Origin: SFDP01 sp051653625
Lineage (GTDB): Bacteria; Bacillota; Clostridia; Lachnospirales; Lachnospiraceae
Length of the DNA stretch: 21,233 nucleotides
Direction: 5' to 3'
Assembly: GCA_051653625.1 (NCBI GenBank)
Contig: JBOFWM010000124.1
Span: 1 to 21,233 of the forward strand
Shown here: positions 1-7,406 of the stretch, piece by piece
Layout of the letters: each line of letters opens with the position of its first letter
Position numbering within the stretch: the stretch's first letter is position 1
Translations under genes and position numbers: made by a program
Notes under the pieces: generated by a model
The model's database searches: none
What the model was told of the DNA's origin: nothing
Seen by the model: the letters and a program-made list of their open reading frames with translations, nothing else

Positions 1-63
1 GCTCAGCGGTAGAGCATTCGGCTGTTAACCGAAGGGTCGTAGGTTCGAACCCTACTCGGGGAG
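1..63 (+). tRNA. tRNA-Asn(GTT), 5' end outside the window
   Basis: The anticodon loop reads CTGTTAA with anticodon GTT between matching stem arms. The T-arm has GGTTCGAAC. The 3' acceptor strand TCGGGGA is followed by discriminator G. About a dozen 5' bases (acceptor strand and D-stem start) are cut off by the window edge. No CCA is encoded. Confidence 0.95.
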
Positions 64-67
64 TTAA

Positions 68-139
68 GGCCCCTTGGTCAAGCGGTCAAGACATCGCCCT
101 TTCACGGCGGTAACACGGGTTCGATTCCCGTAGGGGTCA
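68..139 (+). tRNA. tRNA-Glu(TTC)
   Basis: Acceptor GGCCCCT pairs with AGGGGTC, discriminator A. The anticodon loop is CTTTCAC with anticodon TTC, and the T-loop is GGTTCGATTCC. It follows tRNA-Asn by only 4 bases. No CCA is encoded. Confidence 0.97.
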
Positions 140-141
140 CT

Positions 142-160
142 TTTAAGAGTTTCTCTTAAA
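142..160 (+). repeat. inverted repeat in tRNA-Glu/tRNA-Thr spacer
   Basis: TTTAAGAG and CTCTTAAA form a perfect 8-bp stem with a 3-base loop, filling most of the spacer. There is no T-run after it, so it is not an intrinsic terminator. It is one of several small stem-loops between tRNA genes in this window. Confidence 0.7.
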
Positions 161-163
161 TAT

Positions 164-236
164 GCCGATATGGCTCAATTGGCAGAGCAGCTGATTTGTA
201 ATCAGCAGGTTAACGGTTCGAGTCCGTTTATCGGCT
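164..236 (+). tRNA. tRNA-Thr(TGT)
   Basis: Acceptor GCCGATA pairs with TATCGGC, discriminator T. The anticodon arm CTGAT/ATCAG encloses loop TTGTAA with anticodon TGT, and the T-arm contains GGTTCGAGTCC. No CCA is encoded. Confidence 0.96.
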
Positions 237-255
237 TTATCCGAAAGGGTAAGAT

Positions 256-274
256 ATATCTCAGTGAGAGATAT
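256..274 (+). repeat. inverted repeat in tRNA-Thr/tRNA-Met spacer
   Basis: ATATCTC (256-262) and GAGATAT (268-274) form a perfect 7-bp stem with a 5-base loop that ends immediately before the first base of tRNA-Met. Confidence 0.65.
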
Positions 275-348
275 GGACCTTTAGCTCAGTTGGTTAGAGC
301 AACCGGCTCATAACCGGTCGGTCCCGGGTTCGAGTCCCCGAAGGTCCA
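275..348 (+). tRNA. tRNA-Met(CAT), elongator type
   Basis: Acceptor GGACCTT pairs with AAGGTCC, discriminator A. The anticodon is CAT between CCGG/CCGG stem arms. The acceptor starts with a paired G1-C72, unlike bacterial initiator tRNA, so it is not fMet. A tRNA-Ile2 whose CAT is modified to lysidine cannot be fully excluded without a tilS-identity check, but elongator Met is the better reading. Confidence 0.88.
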
Positions 349-359
349 TTTTATAGTAA

Positions 360-433
360 GGCCCAGTGGCTCAGTTGGTTAGAGCGCCGCCCTGTCACGG
401 CGGAGGTCGAGGGTTCGAGTCCCTTCTGGGTCG
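360..433 (+). tRNA. tRNA-Asp(GTC)
   Basis: Acceptor GGCCCAG pairs with CTGGGTC, discriminator G. Anticodon stem CCGCC/GGCGG encloses loop CTGTCAC with anticodon GTC. The T-arm contains GGTTCGAGTCC. No CCA is encoded. Confidence 0.97.
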
Positions 434-461
434 TTAGTTCGACAATAATTGAATATCCCAT

Positions 462-534
462 GGGATCATAGCTCAGCTGGGAGAGCACCTGCCTTACAAG
501 CAGGGGGTCACAGGTTCGAGCCCTGTTGGTCCCA
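462..534 (+). tRNA. tRNA-Val(TAC)
   Basis: Acceptor GGGATCA pairs with TGGTCCC, discriminator A. Anticodon stem CCTGC/GCAGG encloses loop CTTACAA with anticodon TAC. No CCA is encoded. Confidence 0.97.
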
Positions 535-536
535 CT

Positions 537-552
537 TACCATGTATATGGTA
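537..552 (+). repeat. inverted repeat in tRNA-Val/tRNA-Leu spacer
   Basis: TACCAT and ATGGTA form a perfect 6-bp stem with a 4-base loop, shortly after the tRNA-Val 3' end. Confidence 0.55.
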
Positions 553-563
553 GCCAGTTATAT

Positions 564-650
564 GCCGGCGTGGCGGAACTGGCAGACGCACAGGACTTAA
601 AATCCTGCGGGACTTATACTCCCGTACCGGTTCGATTCCGGTCGCCGGCA
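564..650 (+). tRNA. tRNA-Leu(TAA)
   Basis: This is a class II tRNA of 87 bases with a long variable arm. Acceptor GCCGGCG pairs with CGCCGGC, discriminator A. The anticodon is TAA in loop CTTAAAA. It is the last gene of the first tRNA operon. No CCA is encoded. Confidence 0.97.
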
Positions 651-656
651 TTCTTT

Positions 657-698
657 AAAAGACTTTAATCTATTTCATTTATAGATTAAAGTCTTTTT
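657..698 (+). terminator. intrinsic terminator of the first tRNA operon
   Basis: A 13-bp perfect stem (661-673 with 681-693, GACTTTAATCTAT and its complement) has a 7-base loop and is followed by TTTTT. Upstream A's extend the stem. It lies 6 bases after tRNA-Leu. Confidence 0.93.
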
Positions 699-810
699 GC
701 GTAATATAAAATTTAGATAAAATAAAAAAAGAGGAATGGATACTATCTAAAACTTGTGATACACTATATGAAAATAGAGTCTAACGTTACAGCAAAGGAT
801 GGTTATCATA

Positions 811-2166
811 ATGAAAGTATCTTTAATTATTCCGATTTATAATGCGGAAAAGTATTTGAGACGGTGTTTAAGTAGTGCGATGTCTCAGAACTTTTCGGAT
901 ATGGAAATTTTATTAATGAACGATGGAAGTACGGATGATAGTTTGGAAATTTGTTATGAGTACGAAAAAATGGATAAACGATTTCGAATTATTACAAAAG
1001 AAAATAGTGGGGTATCAGATACTCGTAATTTAGCGTTAAAGGAGGCAAAGGGCGAGTATTTACAATTTATGGACAGTGATGATTGGATTACACCAGATGC
1101 AACAGAATGTTTAGTATATGCAGCAGACAAATATGATTGTGATTTAGTAGTGGCTGATTTTTATCGTGTAGATGGTGCAGTTTTTACTGAAAAACAACAT
1201 ATCCGAGAACGTGGATCTTTAACAAGAGAAATGTTTGCAGAATATATGATGGAAGAACCAGCAGATTTTTATTATGGTGTATTATGGAATAAATTATATC
1301 GAAATTCTATTATCAAAGAAAACAATATTGAAATGGATACCACAATTAATTGGTGCGAAGATTTTTTGTTTAATCTTGAATTTATCCGATATGCAAAAAA
1401 ATTTACAGCAATTCAAACACCAATTTATTATTATATGAAGCGAAAGGGAAGTCTTGTAAATGTATCAAGAGGCACCATAGATATGGTGAAATTTAAAATG
1501 CGTTTATTAGAGTGTTATAAAGATCTATTTCAAAGTATTCATTTGTATGAGGAGCATAAGATTAAAATCAATGCATTTGTTGTATCATTTGCCAAAGATG
1601 GTGGTGTGTCAAAACTTCCAATGAGTAAAAGACGTCAAAAGTTAAAAAAAGATATTTATATAGAGGAAGTATCCTCTGGCTATGAGCGAGTAAAACATGA
1701 ATTAGAGCCTATTTATAATAAAGAATCAAAACTATTGATACTTGGAACTTTCCCATCTGTAAAATCAAGAGAAACACAATTCTATTATGGAAATTCTCAA
1801 AATCGATTTTGGAAAATGTTAGGAAAAGTATTTGAAGAAGAAATTCCAACTACTATTGAGGATAAGAAAGCATTTCTCTATAGGCATCATATTGCGCTTT
1901 GGGATGTGGTAAATACATGTGATATTAAAGGATCAAGTGATTCTTCTATCTGCAATGTTATTCCTAATGATATAAATCATATACTTAGAGAAACAAGTAT
2001 TACAAGAATTCTTGCAAATGGAGAAAAAGCAAACAAATTATATATGAGACATTGTTTCGAATTAACAGGAAGAGAATGCGTAAAATGTCCATCTACAAGT
2101 GCTGCTAATGCTATTTTTACGTTAGAACGTCTTGAAACAGAATGGAAACCTTATTTAATAACATAA
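811..2166 (+). CDS. Family 2 glycosyltransferase fused to a hypoxanthine/uracil-DNA glycosylase-like domain
   Basis: The 451-residue product has two domains. Residues 1 to about 270 are a GT-A family 2 glycosyltransferase: SLIIPIYNAEKYL at the N-terminus, NDGSTDD near 37, the metal-binding MDSDDW near 87-92 and a WCED motif near 181-184. Residues from about 290 to the end match the HDG-type (family 6) branch of the uracil-DNA glycosylase superfamily: LGTFPSVKSR (311-320), YYGNSQNRFW (325-334), ALWDV (362-366), SSDSS (375-379), PNDI (385-388) and PSTSAANA (427-434). Stand-alone HDG proteins normally begin about where EPIYNKESK occurs here. No stop or frame change separates the domains. I prefer the ATG at 811 to the in-frame ATG at 799, because AAAGGA at 794-799 is well placed for 811 and overlaps the other start. 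The first domain would transfer a sugar from a nucleotide sugar and the second would remove deaminated bases from DNA. A joint role is not evident. Family calls are firm; function of the fusion is unknown. Confidence 0.85.
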   Translation: MKVSLIIPIYNAEKYLRRCLSSAMSQNFSDMEILLMNDGSTDDSLEICYEYEKMDKRFRIITKENSGVSDTRNLALKEAKGEYLQFMDSDDWITPDATECLVYAADKYDCDLVVADFYRVDGAVFTEKQHIRERGSLTREMFAEYMMEEPADFYYGVLWNKLYRNSIIKENNIEMDTTINWCEDFLFNLEFIRYAKKFTAIQTPIYYYMKRKGSLVNVSRGTIDMVKFKMRLLECYKDLFQSIHLYEEHKIKINAFVVSFAKDGGVSKLPMSKRRQKLKKDIYIEEVSSGYERVKHELEPIYNKESKLLILGTFPSVKSRETQFYYGNSQNRFWKMLGKVFEEEIPTTIEDKKAFLYRHHIALWDVVNTCDIKGSSDSSICNVIPNDINHILRETSITRILANGEKANKLYMRHCFELTGRECVKCPSTSAANAIFTLERLETEWKPYLIT

Positions 2167-2205
2167 AAAAATGGATATCACACATTACTGTGATATCCAT
2201 TTTTT
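2166..2205. terminator. bidirectional terminator between convergent genes
   Basis: A 12-bp perfect stem (2171-2182 with 2189-2200) has a 6-base loop. It is flanked by A's on the left and T's on the right, so it can end transcription from both sides. The last codons and stop of the minus-strand yfhO gene (stop at 2185-2187) lie inside the hairpin. Confidence 0.9.
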
Positions 2206-4668
2206 CTTAGAAGCGTATATCGTTAGAAATAAAAAGATTACAATACTTGATAAAGATAAGCAAATGCCTAGTGTTAAGCCTTTTGGGTAATAGGATAAGG
2301 AAATCGTATGCGTTCCTTGGGACAAAGGTGTTGAGATCATCATATCTTCAAATAAAGCTATTTCCGTTTTTACACCATCTACATATAATGTCCATCCAGC
2401 TTCATAAGGAAGAGAGAGGATGAAAGTTCCTTGTTTCGTAAGTGTTATTTCTCCTTCTAAAGAAGTAGATGTAAATTTTGTCATTGATAATGCTTGATTA
2501 TTTAATGTTGTTGTCAAATTTGCAAGTTCACTGTCATTTAATCGATAGGTTTGAAAAGAAAGTGCAAGATTTTCTTCATTGCTAATTGTCAAAACACTTC
2601 CTTTTTCTAAATATCCAAAATTTAGAATATAAGAATTTTTTAAATTCTTGAATTCCATGGATTCCCCATTGCAATCAGCTTGAATTTTAGTGATTTTTGA
2701 ATTGGATGAGAACCCATAATAATAGCCTGTTTCTGTTATTTCTACTGCAGCATAATTAAAATCATTTCTTGTTGGAACTTCATCAAAAAGATTTGTAGTA
2801 GCACCTAACTTTTTACCAAGAACATTTTGTAGATCAATAGGAGTAAAGGTATCTATTTCATCATCATCTACTTTTAAATTTGAAGAATCTGAATCGGTAA
2901 CAGCAAATCCAAAAGGAAACACATAATTTGTTTCATATAAGTATAATCCATTTTCTTCATCTACTAATGTATCATAAATATCATTTTCTACTTCCTTTGT
3001 GGTAAATAGATATTTTGTAGAAAGCAAAGCACTTATAAGAGGTGTTGCACCGTCAAAACTATAAAATACTTTACTACTTCGTAATCCGTATTTTTCATAA
3101 AATTTATTTACAAGACTATTTCCAGTTGAAGAAAAAAGAGAAGAGGAAGGATAGTCAAAAAGCATGCCATCATTTTGCGTTACTCTTTTGTCGCGTTCAA
3201 AACGAACAAAAGAAAGGTCGTTTGTATTTCTTTCTTTTAAAGTAGCATAAGAACCGTAATTTTCTAAATAATTTGTTCTTGATACCGTGCTACAACTTGT
3301 AAGATACATATTCATTCCAGCTTCTAGTATTATAAAGAATAAAAGAGCGTAAGGCAGAATATTCAAGTATTTTTTCGTTGTTCTGTATAAATAAAGAACA
3401 AGTGCATAGAGTGCTAAAAATAAAAAGGTATAGAAAAAAGAGGAATCATTAAATGCATCATCTGTTATTAATTTTTGAAATAAAATAAGCAGAAAAGTAA
3501 TAAATGCAAAAATAGTGCAAAGTGTTTTGTCGCTAATCTCTTTTATATGTTGAAACGCTTCAAAACATAGCGTAAGTAGTAAGAGGATGTATAAAAACGA
3601 TTGGCGGCTGGGAAGTGAATTTGGATAATTAAATCCATGCCAAATAAAAGTTAATACATTACTTGAAAAGCTTACAAAAAGAAAGATAAGTAAGAATATA
3701 TGAAGTATTTTTTTCTTTGAGTCAATTTTTTTGCAAATAATATAGATTGGAAATAAAAATAAAATTGCAACACCACAATAAATATTTGGCCATTTATCTA
3801 ATCCAGTTTCAATTCCTACGTTAACACAGTGTCTAGCAATTGCATCAAAAAATGAAAAATACAATTTAGTAGTACTTGGAAAAGTACTTTCACTGTATTC
3901 GGATGCTCTAAGTGCATATAAGGAAGGAATGAAAAGCACGCCTGCCATACCACCTGACAAAAGAGAGTAGAGAATAAAATGATAAATTGCTTTAATTTTA
4001 TTCTTGGCAAATGGAAGTAATGTTATAAAAAAATAGAGACAAAGATAAATACAAATCATAATAGACAAATAATAATTTGAAAAAATACAATATGCGAGAG
4101 AGAGGCAATATAGCGTATAATTTTTCTCTTCATTCAAATATTCTAATCCTAAAATTATGATCGGTGCAAGAATGATACAATCAAGCCACATAACATTCCA
4201 ATTATATGCTGCAATATATCCAGAAAGCGCATAGAAACAAGCAAATAAAATGATACCTTTATTTTTTGTTTTAAAATGTTTTGACAAATAATAGGAAAAA
4301 GTAAAACCACACAATCCAATCTTTACGACCATCATATAGGTTAGAAATTCCATCAAATATGCTTCAGGAACTAATAGTGCAAGTAAATTTGTTGGAGTTG
4401 CAAGATAATATGCAATTAAAAAAACAAAATTTGTCCCTAAACCTGCTGTAAATGAGTAGGAAAGAGGCTCAAAATCTTTAATCATATGATAATATTCTGT
4501 TAAAAATGGAAAATATTGATGATACATATCAATATTTAAAAAGGAACGATTTCCAAATGGAAAAATTTTATTTACAATGAAAATTAGTATCATTACTGCA
4601 ATTGGTATAATAAAAGAAAAAATATATATTGTATTATCACGTTCTTTTTTTAGTTTAGTTATAGTCAT
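2185..4668 (-). CDS. yfhO: YfhO-family GT-C membrane protein
   Basis: This 827-residue multi-pass membrane protein has N-terminal segments at about 15-35 and 80-100, many further hydrophobic segments to about residue 450, an extracytoplasmic C-terminal portion, and one last membrane segment near 800-820. The family signature NRSFLNIDMYHQYFPF (40-55) carries the acidic residue D47 expected in the first outside loop of GT-C enzymes, and WLD at 161-163 is also typical. YfhO proteins are thought to move sugars from a polyprenyl-phosphate carrier onto surface polymers; Bacillus YfhO is linked to lipoteichoic acid glycosylation. The gene starts 20 bases after the LTA synthase-like gene, with AGGAG upstream of the ATG, so both are likely one transcript. 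That context suggests sugar decoration of the polymer made by its neighbour. The acceptor is inferred, not shown. Confidence 0.9.
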   Translation of the reverse strand: MTITKLKKERDNTIYIFSFIIPIAVMILIFIVNKIFPFGNRSFLNIDMYHQYFPFLTEYYHMIKDFEPLSYSFTAGLGTNFVFLIAYYLATPTNLLALLVPEAYLMEFLTYMMVVKIGLCGFTFSYYLSKHFKTKNKGIILFACFYALSGYIAAYNWNVMWLDCIILAPIIILGLEYLNEEKNYTLYCLSLAYCIFSNYYLSIMICIYLCLYFFITLLPFAKNKIKAIYHFILYSLLSGGMAGVLFIPSLYALRASEYSESTFPSTTKLYFSFFDAIARHCVNVGIETGLDKWPNIYCGVAILFLFPIYIICKKIDSKKKILHIFLLIFLFVSFSSNVLTFIWHGFNYPNSLPSRQSFLYILLLLTLCFEAFQHIKEISDKTLCTIFAFITFLLILFQKLITDDAFNDSSFFYTFLFLALYALVLYLYRTTKKYLNILPYALLFFIILEAGMNMYLTSCSTVSRTNYLENYGSYATLKERNTNDLSFVRFERDKRVTQNDGMLFDYPSSSLFSSTGNSLVNKFYEKYGLRSSKVFYSFDGATPLISALLSTKYLFTTKEVENDIYDTLVDEENGLYLYETNYVFPFGFAVTDSDSSNLKVDDDEIDTFTPIDLQNVLGKKLGATTNLFDEVPTRNDFNYAAVEITETGYYYGFSSNSKITKIQADCNGESMEFKNLKNSYILNFGYLEKGSVLTISNEENLALSFQTYRLNDSELANLTTTLNNQALSMTKFTSTSLEGEITLTKQGTFILSLPYEAGWTLYVDGVKTEIALFEDMMISTPLSQGTHTISLSYYPKGLTLGICLSLSSIVIFLFLTIYASKKKWISQ

Positions 4669-4688
4669 TTATTTTATCAACTCCTAAT

Positions 4689-6473
4689 TTAATGATTGCC
4701 AAAAAGTAAGTAATATTGCAAAGAGGCATAAGTATTTAATTCTTCAAATTTATCTTTTGAGACATAAGAGGTATTGCTCGAATCCATTACTTTTATGGAA
4801 GAAATACTAGGATAATCTTCTGATAGTTCTTTTAAATAGGAAAAGTAAGAATTCATTGGGACAGAAGTTTGAGACAAAGCGAAAGAAGATAAAAAGTTAA
4901 CACTTGTTTCAATATTTGTTTCTTCCTGAATATCATAATTTGCCCAAATAAAAAATGGTACTTGATAACGCAATTGATTTTCTTCTTCTGTCAAATCATT
5001 TACATTTTTGTTATTTGCTTTATAAATAGGAGAAACAACAGAATTTGTAGGTTGATGATCTCCAAAAAATACGATTAAAGTTGGTTCTTCTTCTTTACTA
5101 AAATAGTCAATTAAATATTCTGTAGATAGATCTGTTTGCTTTTGTAAAGATAAAAATTGATTTAGGGCTGTACTTGTAGCTTCGTTAACAGAAATATCCG
5201 GCGTAAAATTATCAAACAATTCTGTATAAGAAGAATGGTTTTGCATTGTGACATTGAATAAGAATAAAGGTGCATTTTCTTCTTTTTGTTCGTATAACTC
5301 AATAATTTTTTCCATACAAGCTTGATCACTTACGTATTTACGTATAAGTTGGGCATCCTCAAAATCATTGATTGATAAAAATGAGTCAAAACCAAGTAAT
5401 GGATATACTCGATTTCGTTCCCATCCACTGGCTCGATATGGATGTATTGCAACTGTATGATATCCGTAATTTTTTAAATAATTTGGAAGTGAAAAAATGG
5501 AATTTTTAATATATTGTTGATAAGGAATACTACCTTGAGGAAGAAAGGCCATTGTATTACCTGTTAAAAATTCAAATTCTGTATTTGCAGTATTTCCACC
5601 TAAAACGGAAACATTCAAATAACCAGATACTGTATTTTGTGCGCCATCTAATAAAGAACGAATAAAAGGCATATAGTTTTCATTTGTTGAAAACTCACCA
5701 AGAATATCTAAATCAGAAAAGGCTTCGCTCATAATAACGATAATATTTGGATAGGATGTATCGATAGAAGAAGTATATTCAATATCTTCATAGTTGGCCA
5801 ATATTTTCTTTACATCATCTTCCGAATAATTTGCAGGTTTTTCTACCGATAAATATTTGCATTGCATAATAAAAGTAACAATCGTACCGTTTTTGTATGT
5901 CATGGTGGTCGGAGTAAATAATTTATCATATAGTTTCAAAGAGCTTACTGTTTTATCGTGTTGCATATAGTTTGTAAATCCGATAAGAGCAAAAAGAGAG
6001 AAGATAAATCCGATAAATCGTAGTTGTCTATGAAATGCATATTTTTTTAAATCTATTTTTATAAAATAAGATATTATAAGGAGTAAAATGAATACGATAC
6101 AAATGATTATGGCATTTTTTGATAACGAATAATTATAGTTATCAGCAACGCTAGCTGCAGTGGATAAAGAAAAAATATCCCAAGGCATAACAGGGGTAGA
6201 ACGAAAACTGAGTATAAAGTAATTTGTTAAACCGATTAGAAATAAAAGAATCCCTTCTATTATTAATGCAATATTTGCTTTTCGAAATAAAGAGAAAAGT
6301 AGAATCATCACTAATTCAAAGAATAGGACATTAACAAATATTACAGTTGGTGTCATTGTTTTAAAAACATTATGATAAAACGATTCCATCAATATGAAGA
6401 AAAGAATTGGAATAAGAATCATAAAGAAAATAGAAAATATAGCTTTTAATTTAGTACATAGTTGTTGTTTCAT
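4689..6473 (-). CDS. LTA synthase-like sulfatase-fold phosphoglycerol transferase
   Basis: The 594-residue protein has about five N-terminal membrane segments (residues 12-205) followed by an outside alkaline phosphatase/sulfatase-fold domain. Active-site residues can be placed: metal-binding E250 in IVIMSEAF, nucleophile T295 in GGNTANTEF, H413 in TMQNHSSY, and D472-H473 in FFGDHQP. The 45-residue interval from E250 to T295 equals that between E255 and T300 of Staphylococcus aureus LtaS, which supports a working LtaS-type site. Such enzymes polymerise or attach glycerol phosphate from phosphatidylglycerol on the outer face of the membrane. It is first in a two-gene unit with yfhO. GAAAGG lies just before the ATG. 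No convincing promoter was found between it and the upstream tRNA-Arg. Whether it makes lipoteichoic acid or modifies another glycan cannot be told from sequence. Confidence 0.9.
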   Translation of the reverse strand: MKQQLCTKLKAIFSIFFMILIPILFFILMESFYHNVFKTMTPTVIFVNVLFFELVMILLFSLFRKANIALIIEGILLFLIGLTNYFILSFRSTPVMPWDIFSLSTAASVADNYNYSLSKNAIIICIVFILLLIISYFIKIDLKKYAFHRQLRFIGFIFSLFALIGFTNYMQHDKTVSSLKLYDKLFTPTTMTYKNGTIVTFIMQCKYLSVEKPANYSEDDVKKILANYEDIEYTSSIDTSYPNIIVIMSEAFSDLDILGEFSTNENYMPFIRSLLDGAQNTVSGYLNVSVLGGNTANTEFEFLTGNTMAFLPQGSIPYQQYIKNSIFSLPNYLKNYGYHTVAIHPYRASGWERNRVYPLLGFDSFLSINDFEDAQLIRKYVSDQACMEKIIELYEQKEENAPLFLFNVTMQNHSSYTELFDNFTPDISVNEATSTALNQFLSLQKQTDLSTEYLIDYFSKEEEPTLIVFFGDHQPTNSVVSPIYKANNKNVNDLTEEENQLRYQVPFFIWANYDIQEETNIETSVNFLSSFALSQTSVPMNSYFSYLKELSEDYPSISSIKVMDSSNTSYVSKDKFEELNTYASLQYYLLFGNH

Positions 6474-6542
6474 TGTGTAAAAACCTTTCTGTAGTTGATA
6501 GAATAATACGTAGTAAAAGAGTAAATAGTATAAAAATTTGTA

Positions 6543-6577
6543 AAAAAAGACCCTGCAAGTATATCCTTACAGGGTTT
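6543..6577 (-). terminator. terminator of tRNA-Arg(ACG)
   Basis: Read on the minus strand, ACCCTG and CAGGGT arms (with an inner AAG/CTT extension across a mismatch) are followed by seven T's. It begins 4 bases after the tRNA 3' end and lies about 70 bases before the LTA synthase-like gene. Confidence 0.8.
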
Positions 6578-6580
6578 TAA

Positions 6581-6654
6581 CGTGCGCTAGAGGATTCGAA
6601 CCCCCGACCTTTTGGTCCGTAGCCAAACGCTCTATCCAGCTGAGCTAAGCACAC
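6581..6654 (-). tRNA. tRNA-Arg(ACG)
   Basis: On the minus strand, acceptor GTGTGCT pairs with AGCGCAC (one G-U), discriminator G. Anticodon stem TTTGG/CCAAA encloses loop CTACGGA with anticodon ACG, whose A34 would be converted to inosine. T-arm is GGGGGTTCGAATCC. It is a single-gene unit with its own promoter and terminator. No CCA is encoded. Confidence 0.96.
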
Positions 6655-6662
6655 ATTTATTA

Positions 6663-6678
6663 TTGCTTTCGTAAGCAA
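6663..6678 (-). repeat. inverted repeat in the tRNA-Arg leader
   Basis: TTGCTT and AAGCAA form a perfect 6-bp stem with a 4-base loop, between the promoter and the mature 5' end of tRNA-Arg. Confidence 0.5.
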
Positions 6679-6685
6679 CAATAGT

Positions 6686-6714
6686 ATTGTACCTATTTTG
6701 GCGACGGTTGTCAA
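6686..6714 (-). promoter_or_regulatory. sigma-A promoter of tRNA-Arg
   Basis: On the minus strand, TTGACA (6709-6714) and TACAAT (6686-6691) are separated by exactly 17 bases. The predicted start lies about 25 bases upstream of the mature tRNA. Confidence 0.88.
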
Positions 6715-6745
6715 GAATAAATTAAAAAAAATTTAAAAATTTAAA

Positions 6746-7393
6746 TTATAGTTGCAAAGAAGTTATAATAGTTGCTAGTTCTTGTGCAAGTAAGTGGTGA
6801 CTATTAGCGGTTAAATGCATATAGTCATTTGGATGAACTTCCATGCCTTTGATATTTTTCGTGTCGAAAAAATGACATCCAGTTGATCCCGCTACATTTT
6901 TATAATAATAAGCTAGGCTCTCTGATTTAAACGCACAGTCTTTTCCCATTTCATTTGCAACATAAGTTGTAGCGTAACGTTGATCAATTGGATAGGGAGC
7001 AAGGATCAGAATATTTGGCGTAGCATTATGCCAGGCATTTTTTATAGACTGTGCTTTTAAAATCAATTTTTCTAGTCCTTTAGCGATATTCTCTGCATTC
7101 ACATGAAATCTTTCTTTTGTGTCATTTGTTCCTAACATGATAATAAGTAAATGGATCGGTTCATGAGACATTAAACATTGAAAAATAGCATCATAACCAT
7201 TTAATCCTTCAAATAGTGGATCTTCGAATACCGTAGTTCGTCCACTTAATCCTTCCTCTATAACGAAATAAGAATTCCCTAAATATTTACCAAGCAAACA
7301 AGGATAACGCTGCGAATCATTTAATCTGCCCCCTGTCTCTGAACAGTATCCATGTGTATTAGAATCGCCAAAGCAAACAATTGTTTTTTTCAT
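6746..7393 (-). CDS. SGNH/GDSL hydrolase, possible sialate O-acetylesterase
   Basis: The 215-residue protein has all four SGNH blocks: FGDSNTHGY with nucleophile S11, EEGLSGRT with the oxyanion glycine near 48, GTND (88-91) with N90, and DYMH with D190 and H193 completing the triad. There is no signal peptide or membrane segment, so it should act in the cytoplasm. It follows nanA by 13 bases and presumably shares its transcript; a GAGG site precedes the ATG. The nearest family relatives are arylesterase-like GDSNTxGY enzymes. The operon context suggests removal of O-acetyl groups from imported sialic acid or a related sugar, but the substrate is inferred from the neighbourhood alone. Confidence 0.83.
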   Translation of the reverse strand: MKKTIVCFGDSNTHGYCSETGGRLNDSQRYPCLLGKYLGNSYFVIEEGLSGRTTVFEDPLFEGLNGYDAIFQCLMSHEPIHLLIIMLGTNDTKERFHVNAENIAKGLEKLILKAQSIKNAWHNATPNILILAPYPIDQRYATTYVANEMGKDCAFKSESLAYYYKNVAGSTGCHFFDTKNIKGMEVHPNDYMHLTANSHHLLAQELATIITSLQL

Positions 7394-7406
7394 ACATACC
7401 TCTTCA

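Noticed and set aside
142..160. CRISPR-like or mobile repeat in the tRNA spacers
   Set aside because: The stem-loops share structure, not sequence, and have no repeat-spacer pattern, target duplications or transposase.
351..542. 63-residue minus-strand open frame with a GLEPSTSAVTGRR-like string
   Set aside because: It is the antisense of tRNA-Asp and tRNA-Val; this type of string is a well-known false protein arising from tRNA genes.
799..810. Upstream ATG of the glycosyltransferase fusion
   Set aside because: The ribosome binding site overlaps it, and the family N-terminus starts at the ATG at 811.
3042..3245. 67-residue plus-strand open frame inside yfhO
   Set aside because: It lies antisense within a well-supported gene and its composition reflects that gene.
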